Below are positions 25,251-34,417 of a DNA stretch of 62,787 nucleotides, in pieces; positions within the stretch are counted from its first letter, which is position 1; each line of letters starts with the position of its first letter. Source of the DNA: Clostridiales bacterium (GTDB taxonomy: Bacteria; Bacillota; Clostridia; Oscillospirales; CAG-382); assembly GCA_016286245.1 (NCBI GenBank), contig JAEESG010000003.1:1-62787 (forward strand). The letters run 5' to 3'. Both the position numbers and the translations under genes were made by a program. The notes under the pieces are model-generated. The model did no database searches. It was given only the letters and a program-made list of their open reading frames with translations, and was not told where the DNA came from.

Positions 25251-28200
25251 TTATTTCTTAAAATATTCTACCGCCGACTCAAACATGAAGCTGTTATAAT
25301 CGCCGGGAACGTTTTTGTAAAGACCTTTTCCCGTTCTCTCGCTGTGTCCCATCTTTCCGAACACTCTTCCGTCGGGAGACGTGATTCCTTCTATTGCAAA
25401 CGCAGAGCCGTTCGGATTATACCTTATATCCATCGACGCGTTTCCGGAAAGGTCGACGTACTGCGTCGCTATCTGTCCGTTCTGCGCAAGTTCGCGTATA
25501 AGCTTTTCGTCTGCCGTAAATCTTCCTTCACCGTGAGAAATCGGAACGTATATTACGTCGCCTACCTTTCTCTTTGAAAGCCACGGGGATTTATCCGACG
25601 CGATTCTCGTGCGCACTATTTTCGACTGGTGCCTTGCTATCGTATTGAACGTCAGCGTCGGGCAGTTTTCATCGGTGTCGATTATTTTTCCGTACGGAAC
25701 GAGTCCCAGTTTGATTAACGCCTGGAAGCCGTTGCATATTCCGCACATGAGGCCGCCGCGGTTGTCGAGAAAATCGTGCACTCCGTCTTTGATTTCGGGA
25801 TTTCTGAAAAACGCCGTTATGAATTTTCCGCTTCCGTCCGGCTCGTCGCCTCCCGAAAAACCGCCAGGGATAAAGACTATCTGCGCCTCAACGAGAGATT
25901 TTGCGAATTTTTCGACGCTTTCTTCAACCCCCTTTGCAGAAAGGTTGTTTATGACGATTATTTCGGGCTGCGCTCCCGCGCTTGACAGCGCCTTTGCGCT
26001 GTCGTACTCGCAGTTTGTTCCGGGAAACACGGGAATAAGCGCCTTGGGCTTGAGATTACATCTTATCGCGGGCGTAATGCGCGTTTTTTCAAAGTAAGAG
26101 ACGTTCTGCGCCCCGCCTTTTGCCTGAGCTTTGCTCGGATACACGCTTTCAAGCTTGTTTTCATATAAGTCGAGCAGTTTCTGAAGGTCTATTTCCTCTG
26201 AGCCGTATTTTACGCACGTTTTTTCGGTGATTTTTCCGATTACCTTTCCGAAATCGGTTTCTTCCGTGATTTCGAGCAGGAACGCGCCGTAGGAATATCC
26301 GAAAATCTCGCTTATTTTTACGTTTTCGTCGAATTCAAATCCAAAGCCGTTGCCGAAGCACATCTTCATGACCGCCTCCGCGATTCCGCCCATGCCGGGG
26401 GTATAGCAGGAAACGGCTTTGCCGCTTCTCAGAAGTCCGTTTACCTTTGCAAACGTCTTTATGAGCGAATCCGCTTTCGGAAGTCCGTCCGAACCGTATT
26501 CGGGTGCGATTAAAATCACCTTGTCGCCCGCTTTTTTGAATTCATTTGAAACTATATTTTCCGTTTTTTCGGCCTTTACCGCAAACGACACGAGCGTCGG
26601 CGGAACGTCGAGGTCCTCGAACGAGCCGCTCATGGAGTCTTTGCCGCCTATTGCGGCGACTCCGAGCTCGATCTGCGCCCTGTACGCACCGAGAAGAGAA
26701 GCAAGCGGTTTGCCCCAGCGTTTTTCGTCCTTGCCGAGCTTTTCAAAATACTCCTGGAACGTGAGGTATACGTCCTCGAACTCTGCACCCGTCGCGACAA
26801 GCTTGCTTACCGATTCGACCACGGCAAGATACGCGCCGTGATACGGGCTTTTCTCCGAAACGAACGGGTTATATCCGAACGACATGAGAGTGCAGGTATC
26901 GGTATGTTTCTTTTCGCACGACACCTTCTGCACCATCGCCTGAACGGGCGTGAGCTGATACTTTCCGCCAAAGGGCATAAGCACTGTTCCCGCGCCTATC
27001 GTGGAGTCAAAGCGTTCCGAAAGTCCGCGCTTCGAGCAGGTATTAAGGTCGGTCGCTGTCTTTATCATATTTTCGCAAAAAGTACCGTCAACCGTCTTCG
27101 AAAAGTCATGGGGCTTTTCGGAAACTACCGAAATATGCTTTTTTGCGCCGTTGGAATTTAAGAATTCGCGGCTTATATCGACGATTTTCTTTCCGTTCCA
27201 GCTCATTGTGAGCCGCTTTTCCTCTTTTACCGTTGCAACGGATGTTGCCTGCAGGTTTTCGGTTTCGGCAAGCTCCAGAAATCTCTCTACGTCCTTTGCT
27301 TCCACAACGACCGCCATTCTCTCCTGGCTTTCGCTTATGGCAAGCTCCGTTCCGTCAAGTCCCTCGTACTTTTTCGGGACGGCGTCGAGGTTTATTTCAA
27401 GTCCGTCGGCAAGTTCTCCTATCGCAACCGACACGCCGCCCGCGCCGAAATCGTTGCACCTCTTTATCATGAGGCACGCTTCCTTGTTTCTGAAGAGTCT
27501 TTGCAGTTTTCTCTCCTCGGGTGCGTTTCCTTTCTGCACCTCCGCACCGCAGGTGTCGATAGATTCGACGGTATGCGATTTTGATGAGCCCGTCGCTCCT
27601 CCGCAGCCGTCTCTGCCCGTTTTTCCGCCAAGCAGTATTACGACGTCCCCGGGAGCGGGCGTTTCGCGTCTTACGTTTTCCGCGGGGGCTGCCGCGATTA
27701 CCGCGCCTATTTCCATGCGCTTTGCCTCGTATCCGGGATGGTATATTTCATCGACGATTCCCGTCGCAAGTCCTATCTGGTTTCCGTATGATGAATATCC
27801 CGCCGCGGCGGTCGTTACTATCTTTCTTTGCGGAAGCTTTCCTTTTCTCGTCTTTTCGACGCCTGCAAGCGGGCTTGACGCGCCCGTAACCCTCATTGCG
27901 CCGTAAACGTATGATCTTCCCGAAAGCGGGTCTCTTATCGCGCCGCCGATACACGTTGCGGCGCCGCCGAAAGGCTCGATTTCCGTCGGGTGATTATGCG
28001 TTTCGTTTTTGAAAAGAAGCAGAAAATCCTCGTCTTTGCCGTCAATGCTTACCTTTATTTTCACGGTGCAGGCGTTTATTTCGTCGCTCTCGTCGAGATT
28101 TTTCAGTTTTCCCTCTTTTTTGAGCGCCTTTGCCGCGATTGTCGCGACGTCCATAAGGCAGACGGGCTTTTTTATGCCGAGTTTTTCGCGTGTTTTCACG

Positions 28201-28943
28201 TAATCCCCGTAGGTTTTCTGTAAAAGCTCATCCTCAAATTTTACGCCGTCTATTACCGTAAGAAAGGTCGTATGTCTGCAATGGTCCGACCAATAGGTAT
28301 CTATCATGCGTATTTCGGTTATCGTCGGGTCCCTTTTTTCCGACTCGAAATACTCTTTGCAAAAGCTTATATCGTCTATATCCATTGCGAGTTTATATTC
28401 TTTTATGAAATTTTCAAGTCCCGCTTTGTCGAGCTTCGTAAATCCGTGAAGCGTCTTTACCTGCGTCGGTATTTCATACTTCGTCTCAAGCGTTTCAGGC
28501 ATATCGAACGACGCTTCTCTCGACTCGACGGGGTTTATTACGTATTTTTTGACCTTTTCGACGTCCTCTTTCGAAATACCGCCGTAAAGGGCGTAAATTT
28601 TAGCCGTTTTTATTATCGGTCTTTGGCCTTTTGATATTATCTGTATGCACTGGGACGCGCTGTCGGCTCTCTGGTCGAACTGTCCCGGCAGGAATTCCGC
28701 CGCAAAGCAGAATGCGTCCCCCGTTTCAAGCGTGTCCGACACGATATCGAGCTGCGGCTCGGAAAAAACGGTCTTTTTTGCGTATTCGAACAGCTCTTCC
28801 GATATGTTTTCGGCGTCGTATCTGTTGATTATGCGAAGATCTGTAAGATTCTTTATTCCGAGAAACGAAACAAGCTCGGAATACAGCGATTTTGCTTCGA
28901 TTGCGTGTTCTTTTTTCTTTTCGACGAAAACTCTGTAAATCAA
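25251..28943 (-). CDS. purL: Phosphoribosylformylglycinamidine synthase, single-chain PurL with glutaminase domain
   Basis: 1230 residues, the large clostridial/streptococcal type of FGAM synthase. It converts FGAR, glutamine and ATP to FGAM. The N-terminal PurS-like and linker region runs to about 210. The tandem PurM-like synthetase domains follow (THNHPTEIEPFGGAATCIGG near 310; GGVSVAIGELADGLEI near 500; AAIGGKDSMSG near 765). The class I glutaminase domain occupies about 975-1230, with nucleophile Cys in MCGICNGFQ and the His/Glu of ISHGEGRF. So glutamine use is intact here, in contrast to the operon's PurF homologue. It sits 12 bases from both purD and fhs. Confidence 0.97.
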   Translation of the reverse strand: MIYRVFVEKKKEHAIEAKSLYSELVSFLGIKNLTDLRIINRYDAENISEELFEYAKKTVFSEPQLDIVSDTLETGDAFCFAAEFLPGQFDQRADSASQCIQIISKGQRPIIKTAKIYALYGGISKEDVEKVKKYVINPVESREASFDMPETLETKYEIPTQVKTLHGFTKLDKAGLENFIKEYKLAMDIDDISFCKEYFESEKRDPTITEIRMIDTYWSDHCRHTTFLTVIDGVKFEDELLQKTYGDYVKTREKLGIKKPVCLMDVATIAAKALKKEGKLKNLDESDEINACTVKIKVSIDGKDEDFLLLFKNETHNHPTEIEPFGGAATCIGGAIRDPLSGRSYVYGAMRVTGASSPLAGVEKTRKGKLPQRKIVTTAAAGYSSYGNQIGLATGIVDEIYHPGYEAKRMEIGAVIAAAPAENVRRETPAPGDVVILLGGKTGRDGCGGATGSSKSHTVESIDTCGAEVQKGNAPEERKLQRLFRNKEACLMIKRCNDFGAGGVSVAIGELADGLEINLDAVPKKYEGLDGTELAISESQERMAVVVEAKDVERFLELAETENLQATSVATVKEEKRLTMSWNGKKIVDISREFLNSNGAKKHISVVSEKPHDFSKTVDGTFCENMIKTATDLNTCSKRGLSERFDSTIGAGTVLMPFGGKYQLTPVQAMVQKVSCEKKHTDTCTLMSFGYNPFVSEKSPYHGAYLAVVESVSKLVATGAEFEDVYLTFQEYFEKLGKDEKRWGKPLASLLGAYRAQIELGVAAIGGKDSMSGSFEDLDVPPTLVSFAVKAEKTENIVSNEFKKAGDKVILIAPEYGSDGLPKADSLIKTFAKVNGLLRSGKAVSCYTPGMGGIAEAVMKMCFGNGFGFEFDENVKISEIFGYSYGAFLLEITEETDFGKVIGKITEKTCVKYGSEEIDLQKLLDLYENKLESVYPSKAQAKGGAQNVSYFEKTRITPAIRCNLKPKALIPVFPGTNCEYDSAKALSSAGAQPEIIVINNLSAKGVEESVEKFAKSLVEAQIVFIPGGFSGGDEPDGSGKFITAFFRNPEIKDGVHDFLDNRGGLMCGICNGFQALIKLGLVPYGKIIDTDENCPTLTFNTIARHQSKIVRTRIASDKSPWLSKRKVGDVIYVPISHGEGRFTADEKLIRELAQNGQIATQYVDLSGNASMDIRYNPNGSAFAIEGITSPDGRVFGKMGHSERTGKGLYKNVPGDYNSFMFESAVEYFKK

Positions 28944-28955
28944 AGTTTATCCCCC

Positions 28956-30221
28956 TTATTTTTTTGCTTCCAGCGCTCTTTTGCCTATGTCTTTTCTGTA
29001 GTACGCGTTTGCAAAATGAATTTTTTCCACGGCTTTATACGATTCCTCAATCGCCTTTTCAAGCGTTTCGCACACCGACGCAACACCGAGCACTCTGCCG
29101 CCGTTTGTATAAAGTTTTCCGTCCTTTTGCTTTGCTCCCGCGACGTACACTCTGTCGGAAAGTTCGTCGGGAATATCTATTTCAAAGCCCTTTTGGTAGC
29201 TCTGCGGATAGCCGTCTGACGCCATTATCACGCAGCAGGCGCTTGCGTCCTTGAACTTAACCTCGGTATTTTCAAGGTTTCCGTCCGTTACGGCCCTCAT
29301 CACCTCAAAAAGATCGCTTTCCAGCAGCGGAAGCACCACCTGAGTTTCGGGGTCTCCGAAACGGCAGTTGTATTCGATTACCTTCGGACCGTCTTTCGTT
29401 ATCATAAGTCCGAAATACAGACAGCCCTTGAAGGTGCGTCCCTCTTTATTCATCGCGTCTACCGTCGGAAGAAAGATTTCCTTCATGCATACGTCTGCGA
29501 TTTCCTTTGTATAATACGGGTTGGGCGCTATCGTTCCCATACCGCCCGTATTGAGTCCCGTATCTCCGTCGTGCGCCCTTTTATGGTCCATGGACGACAC
29601 CATGGGTTTTACCGTTTTTCCGTCGGTAAAGGCGAGCACCGACACCTCGGGACCCGAAAGGAATTCCTCGATGACTATGCGCTCTCCGCTTTTGCCGAAT
29701 TTCTTATCCCTCATCATTTCACAAACGGCTTTTTTCGCTTCTTCAAGCGTTTCCGCAATAACCACGCCCTTTCCGAGCGCAAGGCCGTCCGCCTTTATTA
29801 CCGCAGGCATCGGCGCGCTTTCGAGATATTCAAGCGCCGCTTCAATATTATCGAACGTTTCGTATTTTGCCGTGGGGATTCCGTATTTTTTCATGAGATT
29901 TTTCGAAAAAACCTTGCTTCCCTCGATTATTGCCGCTTTTTTCTCGGGTCCGAAGCATGCGATTCCGGCGCTTTGCAGTTCGTCAACGCAGCCCGCGACA
30001 AGCGGGTCGTCGGGTGCGACGACCGCGTATTCTATTTTATTTTCTATCGCGAATTTTTTTATTTTTTCGATTTCCGTCGCGCCTATGTCGACGCAAACCG
30101 CGTCCTTTGCAATTCCGCCGTTTCCGGGAAGCGCGTAAATCTTTCCGATTTCACGGCTTTCTTTTAATTTCTTGATTATCGCGTGTTCGCGTCCGCCGCC
30201 GCCTACTACCAGAACGTCCAT
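28956..30221 (-). CDS. purD: Phosphoribosylamine--glycine ligase
   Basis: 421 residues, typical length. An ATP-grasp enzyme making GAR from phosphoribosylamine and glycine. Visible: N-terminal GGGGREHAI near 7-15, the ATP-grasp core VIKADGLALGKGV near 140-152, TGGMGTIAP near 225, and EYNCRFGDPETQVV near 285. GGGGAATAAAA precedes the start. It lies between AICAR formyltransferase (19-base gap) and purL within the operon. Confidence 0.98.
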   Translation of the reverse strand: MDVLVVGGGGREHAIIKKLKESREIGKIYALPGNGGIAKDAVCVDIGATEIEKIKKFAIENKIEYAVVAPDDPLVAGCVDELQSAGIACFGPEKKAAIIEGSKVFSKNLMKKYGIPTAKYETFDNIEAALEYLESAPMPAVIKADGLALGKGVVIAETLEEAKKAVCEMMRDKKFGKSGERIVIEEFLSGPEVSVLAFTDGKTVKPMVSSMDHKRAHDGDTGLNTGGMGTIAPNPYYTKEIADVCMKEIFLPTVDAMNKEGRTFKGCLYFGLMITKDGPKVIEYNCRFGDPETQVVLPLLESDLFEVMRAVTDGNLENTEVKFKDASACCVIMASDGYPQSYQKGFEIDIPDELSDRVYVAGAKQKDGKLYTNGGRVLGVASVCETLEKAIEESYKAVEKIHFANAYYRKDIGKRALEAKK

Positions 30222-30240
30222 TTTTATTCCCCGCTTTATT

Positions 30241-31425
30241 TTAATGATGGAAAAGTCTCATTCCCGTAAACGCCATCGCAATACCGTATTTGTTGCAGCA
30301 TTCGATAACCAGGTCGTCTCTTATCGAGCCGCCGGGTTCCGCGATATATTTTACGCCGCTTCTCTTTGCTCTTTCGATATTGTCGTCAAACGGGAAGAAC
30401 GCGTCGGAGCCCAGAGATACTCCGTCTATCGAAGAAAGATATTCTTTCTTTTCGCTTTCCGTAAGCGGCTCGGGCTGAGTCTTGAAATATTTCTGCCAGT
30501 TGCCGTTCTCGCACACGTCTTCCTCATTATTGTTTATATATCCGTCTATTACGTTATCCCTCTCGGGTCTGCCGAGCTCATCGAGGAACGGAAGAGACAG
30601 CACCTTATCGTGCTGGCGTAAGAACCACGTGTCCGCTTTTGAGCCCGCAAGTCTTGTGCAGTGAATTCTCGACTGCTGTCCCGCGCCCACGCCGATTGCC
30701 TGTCCGTCGTATGCGAAACAAACCGAGTTGGACTGGGTGTATTTAAGCGTGATGAGCGAAATAATGAGGTCGCGTACCGCGCTTTCGGGGAGATTTTTAT
30801 TTGCGGTTACGACGTTCGACAAAAGTTCTTTATTTATTTTGAAATTATTTCTTCCCTGCTCGAACGTGATTCCGAACACCTCTTTATGTTCCTTTTCTTC
30901 GGGCACGTAGTTTTCGTCGATTTTTACGATATTGTACGCGCCTTTTCTCTTGGATTTGAGGATTTCAAGCGCTTCGGGCTCGTATCCGGGAGCGATTATT
31001 CCGTCGGAAACCTCTCTTTTTATGAGGCGCGCCGTTGCGACGTCGCACACGTCCGAAAGCGCAACCCAGTCGCCGAAGGAGCACATACGGTCGGTACCCC
31101 TTGCTCTCGTGTAGGCGCATGCGAGAGGTGAAGCGTCAATGCCGTCCTTTTCATCTATAAAGCACGCCTTTTTGAGCTTTTCGGGAAGCGGTATTCCGAC
31201 TGCCGCCGACGTCGGGCTTACGTGCTTGAAGGACGTTACGGCGGGAAGTCCCGTCGCTTCTTTAAGCTCCTTTACGAGCTGCCACGAATTGAACGCGTCG
31301 AGAAAGTTTATATATCCGGGTTTTCCGTTAAGTATTTCTATCGGAAGGTCGCTTCCGTTTCCCATATATATTTTTGCGGGCTTCTGATTCGGGTTGCATC
31401 CGTATTTGAGTTCAAATTCTTTCAT
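30241..31425 (-). CDS. purH: Stand-alone AICAR formyltransferase (PurH C-terminal domain only)
   Basis: 394 residues. It matches only the AICAR transformylase half of bifunctional PurH (usually about 510 residues): the catalytic Lys-His motif is in SFKHVSPTSAAVG near 65-77, with KYTQSNSVCFAYDGQ near 230 and GQQSRIHCTRLAG near 250, and a terminal PGGSIRDDLVI. The N-terminal MGS-like IMP cyclohydrolase domain is absent, and the start is clean. The adjacent downstream-transcribed step is covered by the preceding gene, a PurO-type IMP cyclohydrolase. Uses 10-formyl-THF to formylate AICAR (ZMP), the ligand sensed by the operon's riboswitch. Confidence 0.94.
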   Translation of the reverse strand: MKEFELKYGCNPNQKPAKIYMGNGSDLPIEILNGKPGYINFLDAFNSWQLVKELKEATGLPAVTSFKHVSPTSAAVGIPLPEKLKKACFIDEKDGIDASPLACAYTRARGTDRMCSFGDWVALSDVCDVATARLIKREVSDGIIAPGYEPEALEILKSKRKGAYNIVKIDENYVPEEKEHKEVFGITFEQGRNNFKINKELLSNVVTANKNLPESAVRDLIISLITLKYTQSNSVCFAYDGQAIGVGAGQQSRIHCTRLAGSKADTWFLRQHDKVLSLPFLDELGRPERDNVIDGYINNNEEDVCENGNWQKYFKTQPEPLTESEKKEYLSSIDGVSLGSDAFFPFDDNIERAKRSGVKYIAEPGGSIRDDLVIECCNKYGIAMAFTGMRLFHH

Positions 31426-31438
31426 TTTCCGTTCTCCT

Positions 31439-32158
31439 CTATGCGTTTTTATTTATTATTCTTATTTGTTCTTCTTTTGTCTTTATATCGGTATAGCTTA
31501 CGAACAGCGAGATTTTATTGTTTTCGTCGAGAGAATTCCATATTTTATCCGCAAACTCGTCTATGCCGTCGGGAATTTCCACCCTCTCGGGTTCTCCGGT
31601 AAACGTCGGGATGGGGTTTCCGTCGCAGTTATAGGTATGTATGAAATGTCCGAGTCCCGCAAGCGGCGGATATGAAAAAGTAAATCTTGCGCATGCGCTT
31701 CCGTTTTCGTCGGCGCTTTTGAGGATGCTCATCTCATAGTTGAAATCGCCGTTTTCAAACGTTATTTCGGCGCTTATTCTCGGTGTGAAATTTGGAGAAT
31801 CCGGTTCAAACTCGCGTGTTTTAAGCGATTCGTAAAAGTTTTTGCCGCATTTGTGTCCTTCATATATTGTATCGGTCTGGTTGCCGTTGGTTACGATAAT
31901 TTTATTCTCATATTTTCTGAGCGCCGCGTAAATAATCAAGCTCGGGTCCTTTACCTTTGATTCGTCGAACGGCTCGGTATACAAAACGCCGTCTTTGAGC
32001 GAAAAAATTCTGTTTCTGCTGTTTTCGCTTCTTCCCATTATGAAATAAGCGGCAACCGCGTTTTTTCCGTCCTTCGTTTTTCCGACGACAATTCCTCTGC
32101 CTACGTACGAATTGCCTTTTACAAGCTCCTCAAAATCGTTTATTTTATAAATACTCAT
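31439..32158 (-). CDS. purO: IMP cyclohydrolase, PurO type
   Basis: 239 residues. It resembles archaeal-type IMP cyclohydrolase: SYVGRGIVVGKTKDGKNAVA, then YFIMGRSENSRNR near 38-50, later IVTNGNQTDTIYEG and PRISAEI, then SYPPLAGLGHFIHTYNCDG near 170-188. It closes FAICAR to IMP. It is not homologous to the MGS-like domain of PurH. Its position between purN and stand-alone AICAR formyltransferase, with ATGA overlap to purN, means the last two steps of IMP synthesis are split over two adjacent genes. Confidence 0.9.
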   Translation of the reverse strand: MSIYKINDFEELVKGNSYVGRGIVVGKTKDGKNAVAAYFIMGRSENSRNRIFSLKDGVLYTEPFDESKVKDPSLIIYAALRKYENKIIVTNGNQTDTIYEGHKCGKNFYESLKTREFEPDSPNFTPRISAEITFENGDFNYEMSILKSADENGSACARFTFSYPPLAGLGHFIHTYNCDGNPIPTFTGEPERVEIPDGIDEFADKIWNSLDENNKISLFVSYTDIKTKEEQIRIINKNA

Positions 32159-32778
32159 TGTTTTCCTCCGTTTTCCGTCATTTCCTTTGCAATTTTTTCA
32201 ACCGACAGCGGAAGTATCTTCCATTCCGCCTGTTTCATTACCCTTTTCTGCAGTTTTTCGGGCGTGTCGGACTCATATACCTTTACCGCCTTCTGCATAA
32301 TTATTTCCCCGCCGTCGGGAATCTCGTTCACGAAGTGCGTCGTCGCGCCCGTAACCTTTACTCCCTTTTTCAGCGCCTCCTCGTGCACTTTAAGTCCGTA
32401 ATATCCCTTTCCGCAAAACGACGGTATGAGCGAGGGGTGGACGTTTATTATGCGGCGGCCGTATTTTTTCGTGAATTTTTCGCTCAAAATCGACAAAAAG
32501 CCTGCGAGAACTATCAAGTCTATATTATTTTCTTCAAGCGTCTTTATCATCGCTTTTTCGGCGTTCTCGGCGGTCTTATATTCGTCTTTCGTTATCACCG
32601 CCGTCTTTATTTTCGCGTTTTTCGCACGTGTCAGCGCGTACGCGTCGGGCTTATTTGAAATAACAAGCTTTATTTTCGCGCTTTTTATTATTCCGCTCTT
32701 CTGTGCGTCGATAAGCGCCTGAAGATTCGTTCCTCCGCCCGAAACCAGCACCGCGGCGTTTATTTTTTTCTTACTCAT
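32155..32778 (-). CDS. purN: Phosphoribosylglycinamide formyltransferase (GAR transformylase)
   Basis: About 207 residues. It transfers the formyl group of 10-formyl-THF to GAR. Visible: SGGGTNLQALIDA near 13-25, the catalytic Asn/His in INVHPSLIPSFCGKG near 110-124, and the Asp in EIPDGGEII near 148. The start at 32778 overlaps the end of the preceding channel gene (ATGAGTAA) and is favoured over an ATG at 32799. Its stop overlaps the purO start. The tight coupling with a formate-channel gene on one side is unusual. Confidence 0.96.
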   Translation of the reverse strand: MSKKKINAAVLVSGGGTNLQALIDAQKSGIIKSAKIKLVISNKPDAYALTRAKNAKIKTAVITKDEYKTAENAEKAMIKTLEENNIDLIVLAGFLSILSEKFTKKYGRRIINVHPSLIPSFCGKGYYGLKVHEEALKKGVKVTGATTHFVNEIPDGGEIIMQKAVKVYESDTPEKLQKRVMKQAEWKILPLSVEKIAKEMTENGGKQ

Positions 32779-33376
32779 CTTTTTTCCACGCTCCGCCAAG
32801 CAGCGGCAAAAGCATTCCTCCCAAAGAATTTCCCGCGATTACCGCAAGCATGAAATATACAACCTTTACGTCGAAAATTCCCGACGCACCGAAATAGAAC
32901 ATATCGGCAATCGAGTGCTCAAAGCCCGCAAGTATGAATACCGGCACGCAGAACAGTATTGCGACCACCGTATTCTTTTCCTTATAGATGCTTACCGCAA
33001 GATACATGAGTATTCCGCAGAAAAACGCCCTTATAAGCGTGCTTATTATCTGCTGTTCGAGTTTTGATGCGCAAAGCACGCCTGCCGTCTCGCCCATCGC
33101 GGGAATCGCAAACCGCAGAAGCATTCCCAAAAGAAACGTTGCAAGAAGGTTGCCGAAAAGACAGATTACAAGGTTTTTTACGTTTTTTGCGGTATGGTCT
33201 TTCACAAAATATCCTATTCTTCCCGTAAACAGCGCGTATCCCTTATAGCATATACAGAGCAGCGCCACCGAGAAGAACACGGCTCCCATATATCTGTTAT
33301 CGCACGCCAGAAAAACCGCGCCGCCGATGGTTATCAGCACGCCTGCGCTGATGCTTTCCAAAAAAGTCTTCATCAC
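32771..33376 (-). CDS. Formate/nitrite transporter family channel (FocA-like), compact
   Basis: 201 residues with six membrane helices, shorter than the family's usual 260-290. Family signatures are present: LFTGRIGYF near 49-57 (omega-loop region), [12 protein letters not shown] near 153-164, which contains the conserved pore histidine, and [12 protein letters not shown] near 183. FNT proteins are pentameric channels for formate, nitrite or hydrosulfide. Embedded between purM and purN in an operon that ends with formate-THF ligase, formate is the natural substrate here; that is inference. The short length reflects trimmed termini, not a lost helix. Confidence 0.88.
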   Translation of the reverse strand: MMKTFLESISAGVLITIGGAVFLACDNRYMGAVFFSVALLCICYKGYALFTGRIGYFVKDHTAKNVKNLVICLFGNLLATFLLGMLLRFAIPAMGETAGVLCASKLEQQIISTLIRAFFCGILMYLAVSIYKEKNTVVAILFCVPVFILAGFEHSIADMFYFGASGIFDVKVVYFMLAVIAGNSLGGMLLPLLGGAWKKDE

Positions 33377-34416
33377 ACCACCAGAACCTTTTCTTCATTT
33401 TTTATTATTTTTCCTATCGTATAAGCGTCTTCGCCGAAAGAGCGAAGCACATCCAGCGCCTCTTTTTCATCTTTTTCCGGCACGACGACGGTCATTCCGA
33501 CTCCCATATTGAAGGTGTTGAACATATCTCTCTCGGAAATACCGCCTTTTTTTGCGATGAGGTCGAAAATCGGGAGGATTTTTATCTTATCCTTCTCTAT
33601 TCTTGCGCAAAGTCCGTCGGGTATGCTTCTCGGGACGTTTTCGTAAAATCCGCCGCCCGTTATATGCGAAATTCCCTTTACTTTTACCTTTTTCTGCAGT
33701 GCAAGCACGGGTTTTACGTATATTTTCGTAGGCGCAAGGAGCGTTTCTCCGAGTGTTTTTCCGCAAAGTTCGTCGTATTTTTCATTCAGATCCGCGTTTT
33801 CGACGTCGAAAACCTTTCTGACGAGCGAAAAGCCGTTTGAATGCACGCCGCTTGACGCAAGCGCGATGATGACATCTCCCTCTTCCATTTCCTTATTATC
33901 GATTATCTTTTTCTTATCCGCGATTCCCACGCAAAAGCCTGCAAGGTCGTATTCGTTTTCGGGATAAAAGCCCGGCATTTCCGCCGTCTCGCCGCCGATA
34001 AGCGCCGCTCCCGACTGAACGCAGCCCTCGCACACGCCGCTTACGATTTTTTCGATTTTTTCCGGAAAATTCTTTCCGCACGCTATATAATCGAGGAAGA
34101 AAAGCGGTTTTGCACCGCAGCATATAACGTCGTTTACGCACATGGCTACGCAGTCGATTCCGACCGTGTCGTGCTTATCGAGCAAAAACGCGAGTTTAAG
34201 CTTTGTTCCGACGCCGTCTGTTCCGCTTACGAGCACCGGCTGCTCCATACCTTCAAAATCCGGCTCAAAAAGACCTCCGAAGCCTCCCACGTCGGAGCAA
34301 ACGCCGTTTGTTTTCGTCCTTGCGATATGTTTTTTCATGAGCTCCACCGCTTTATATCCCGCGGTTATATCAACTCCCGCCGACGCGTAAATATCGGATT
34401 TTGAGTTCTCAATCAT
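33373..34416 (-). CDS. purM: Phosphoribosylformylglycinamidine cyclo-ligase (AIR synthetase)
   Basis: About 347 residues, typical length. It makes AIR from FGAM and ATP. Visible: [19 protein letters not shown] near 10-28, the ATP/substrate loop [15 protein letters not shown] near 60-74, [11 protein letters not shown] near 138, [15 protein letters not shown] near 253 and [12 protein letters not shown] near 290. The start at 34416 lies one base after the purF stop and has GGAAAGGAAG upstream; an ATG at 34467 would run inside purF. Confidence 0.97.
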   Translation of the reverse strand: MIENSKSDIYASAGVDITAGYKAVELMKKHIARTKTNGVCSDVGGFGGLFEPDFEGMEQPVLVSGTDGVGTKLKLAFLLDKHDTVGIDCVAMCVNDVICCGAKPLFFLDYIACGKNFPEKIEKIVSGVCEGCVQSGAALIGGETAEMPGFYPENEYDLAGFCVGIADKKKIIDNKEMEEGDVIIALASSGVHSNGFSLVRKVFDVENADLNEKYDELCGKTLGETLLAPTKIYVKPVLALQKKVKVKGISHITGGGFYENVPRSIPDGLCARIEKDKIKILPIFDLIAKKGGISERDMFNTFNMGVGMTVVVPEKDEKEALDVLRSFGEDAYTIGKIIKNEEKVLVV

Positions 34417-34417
34417 C

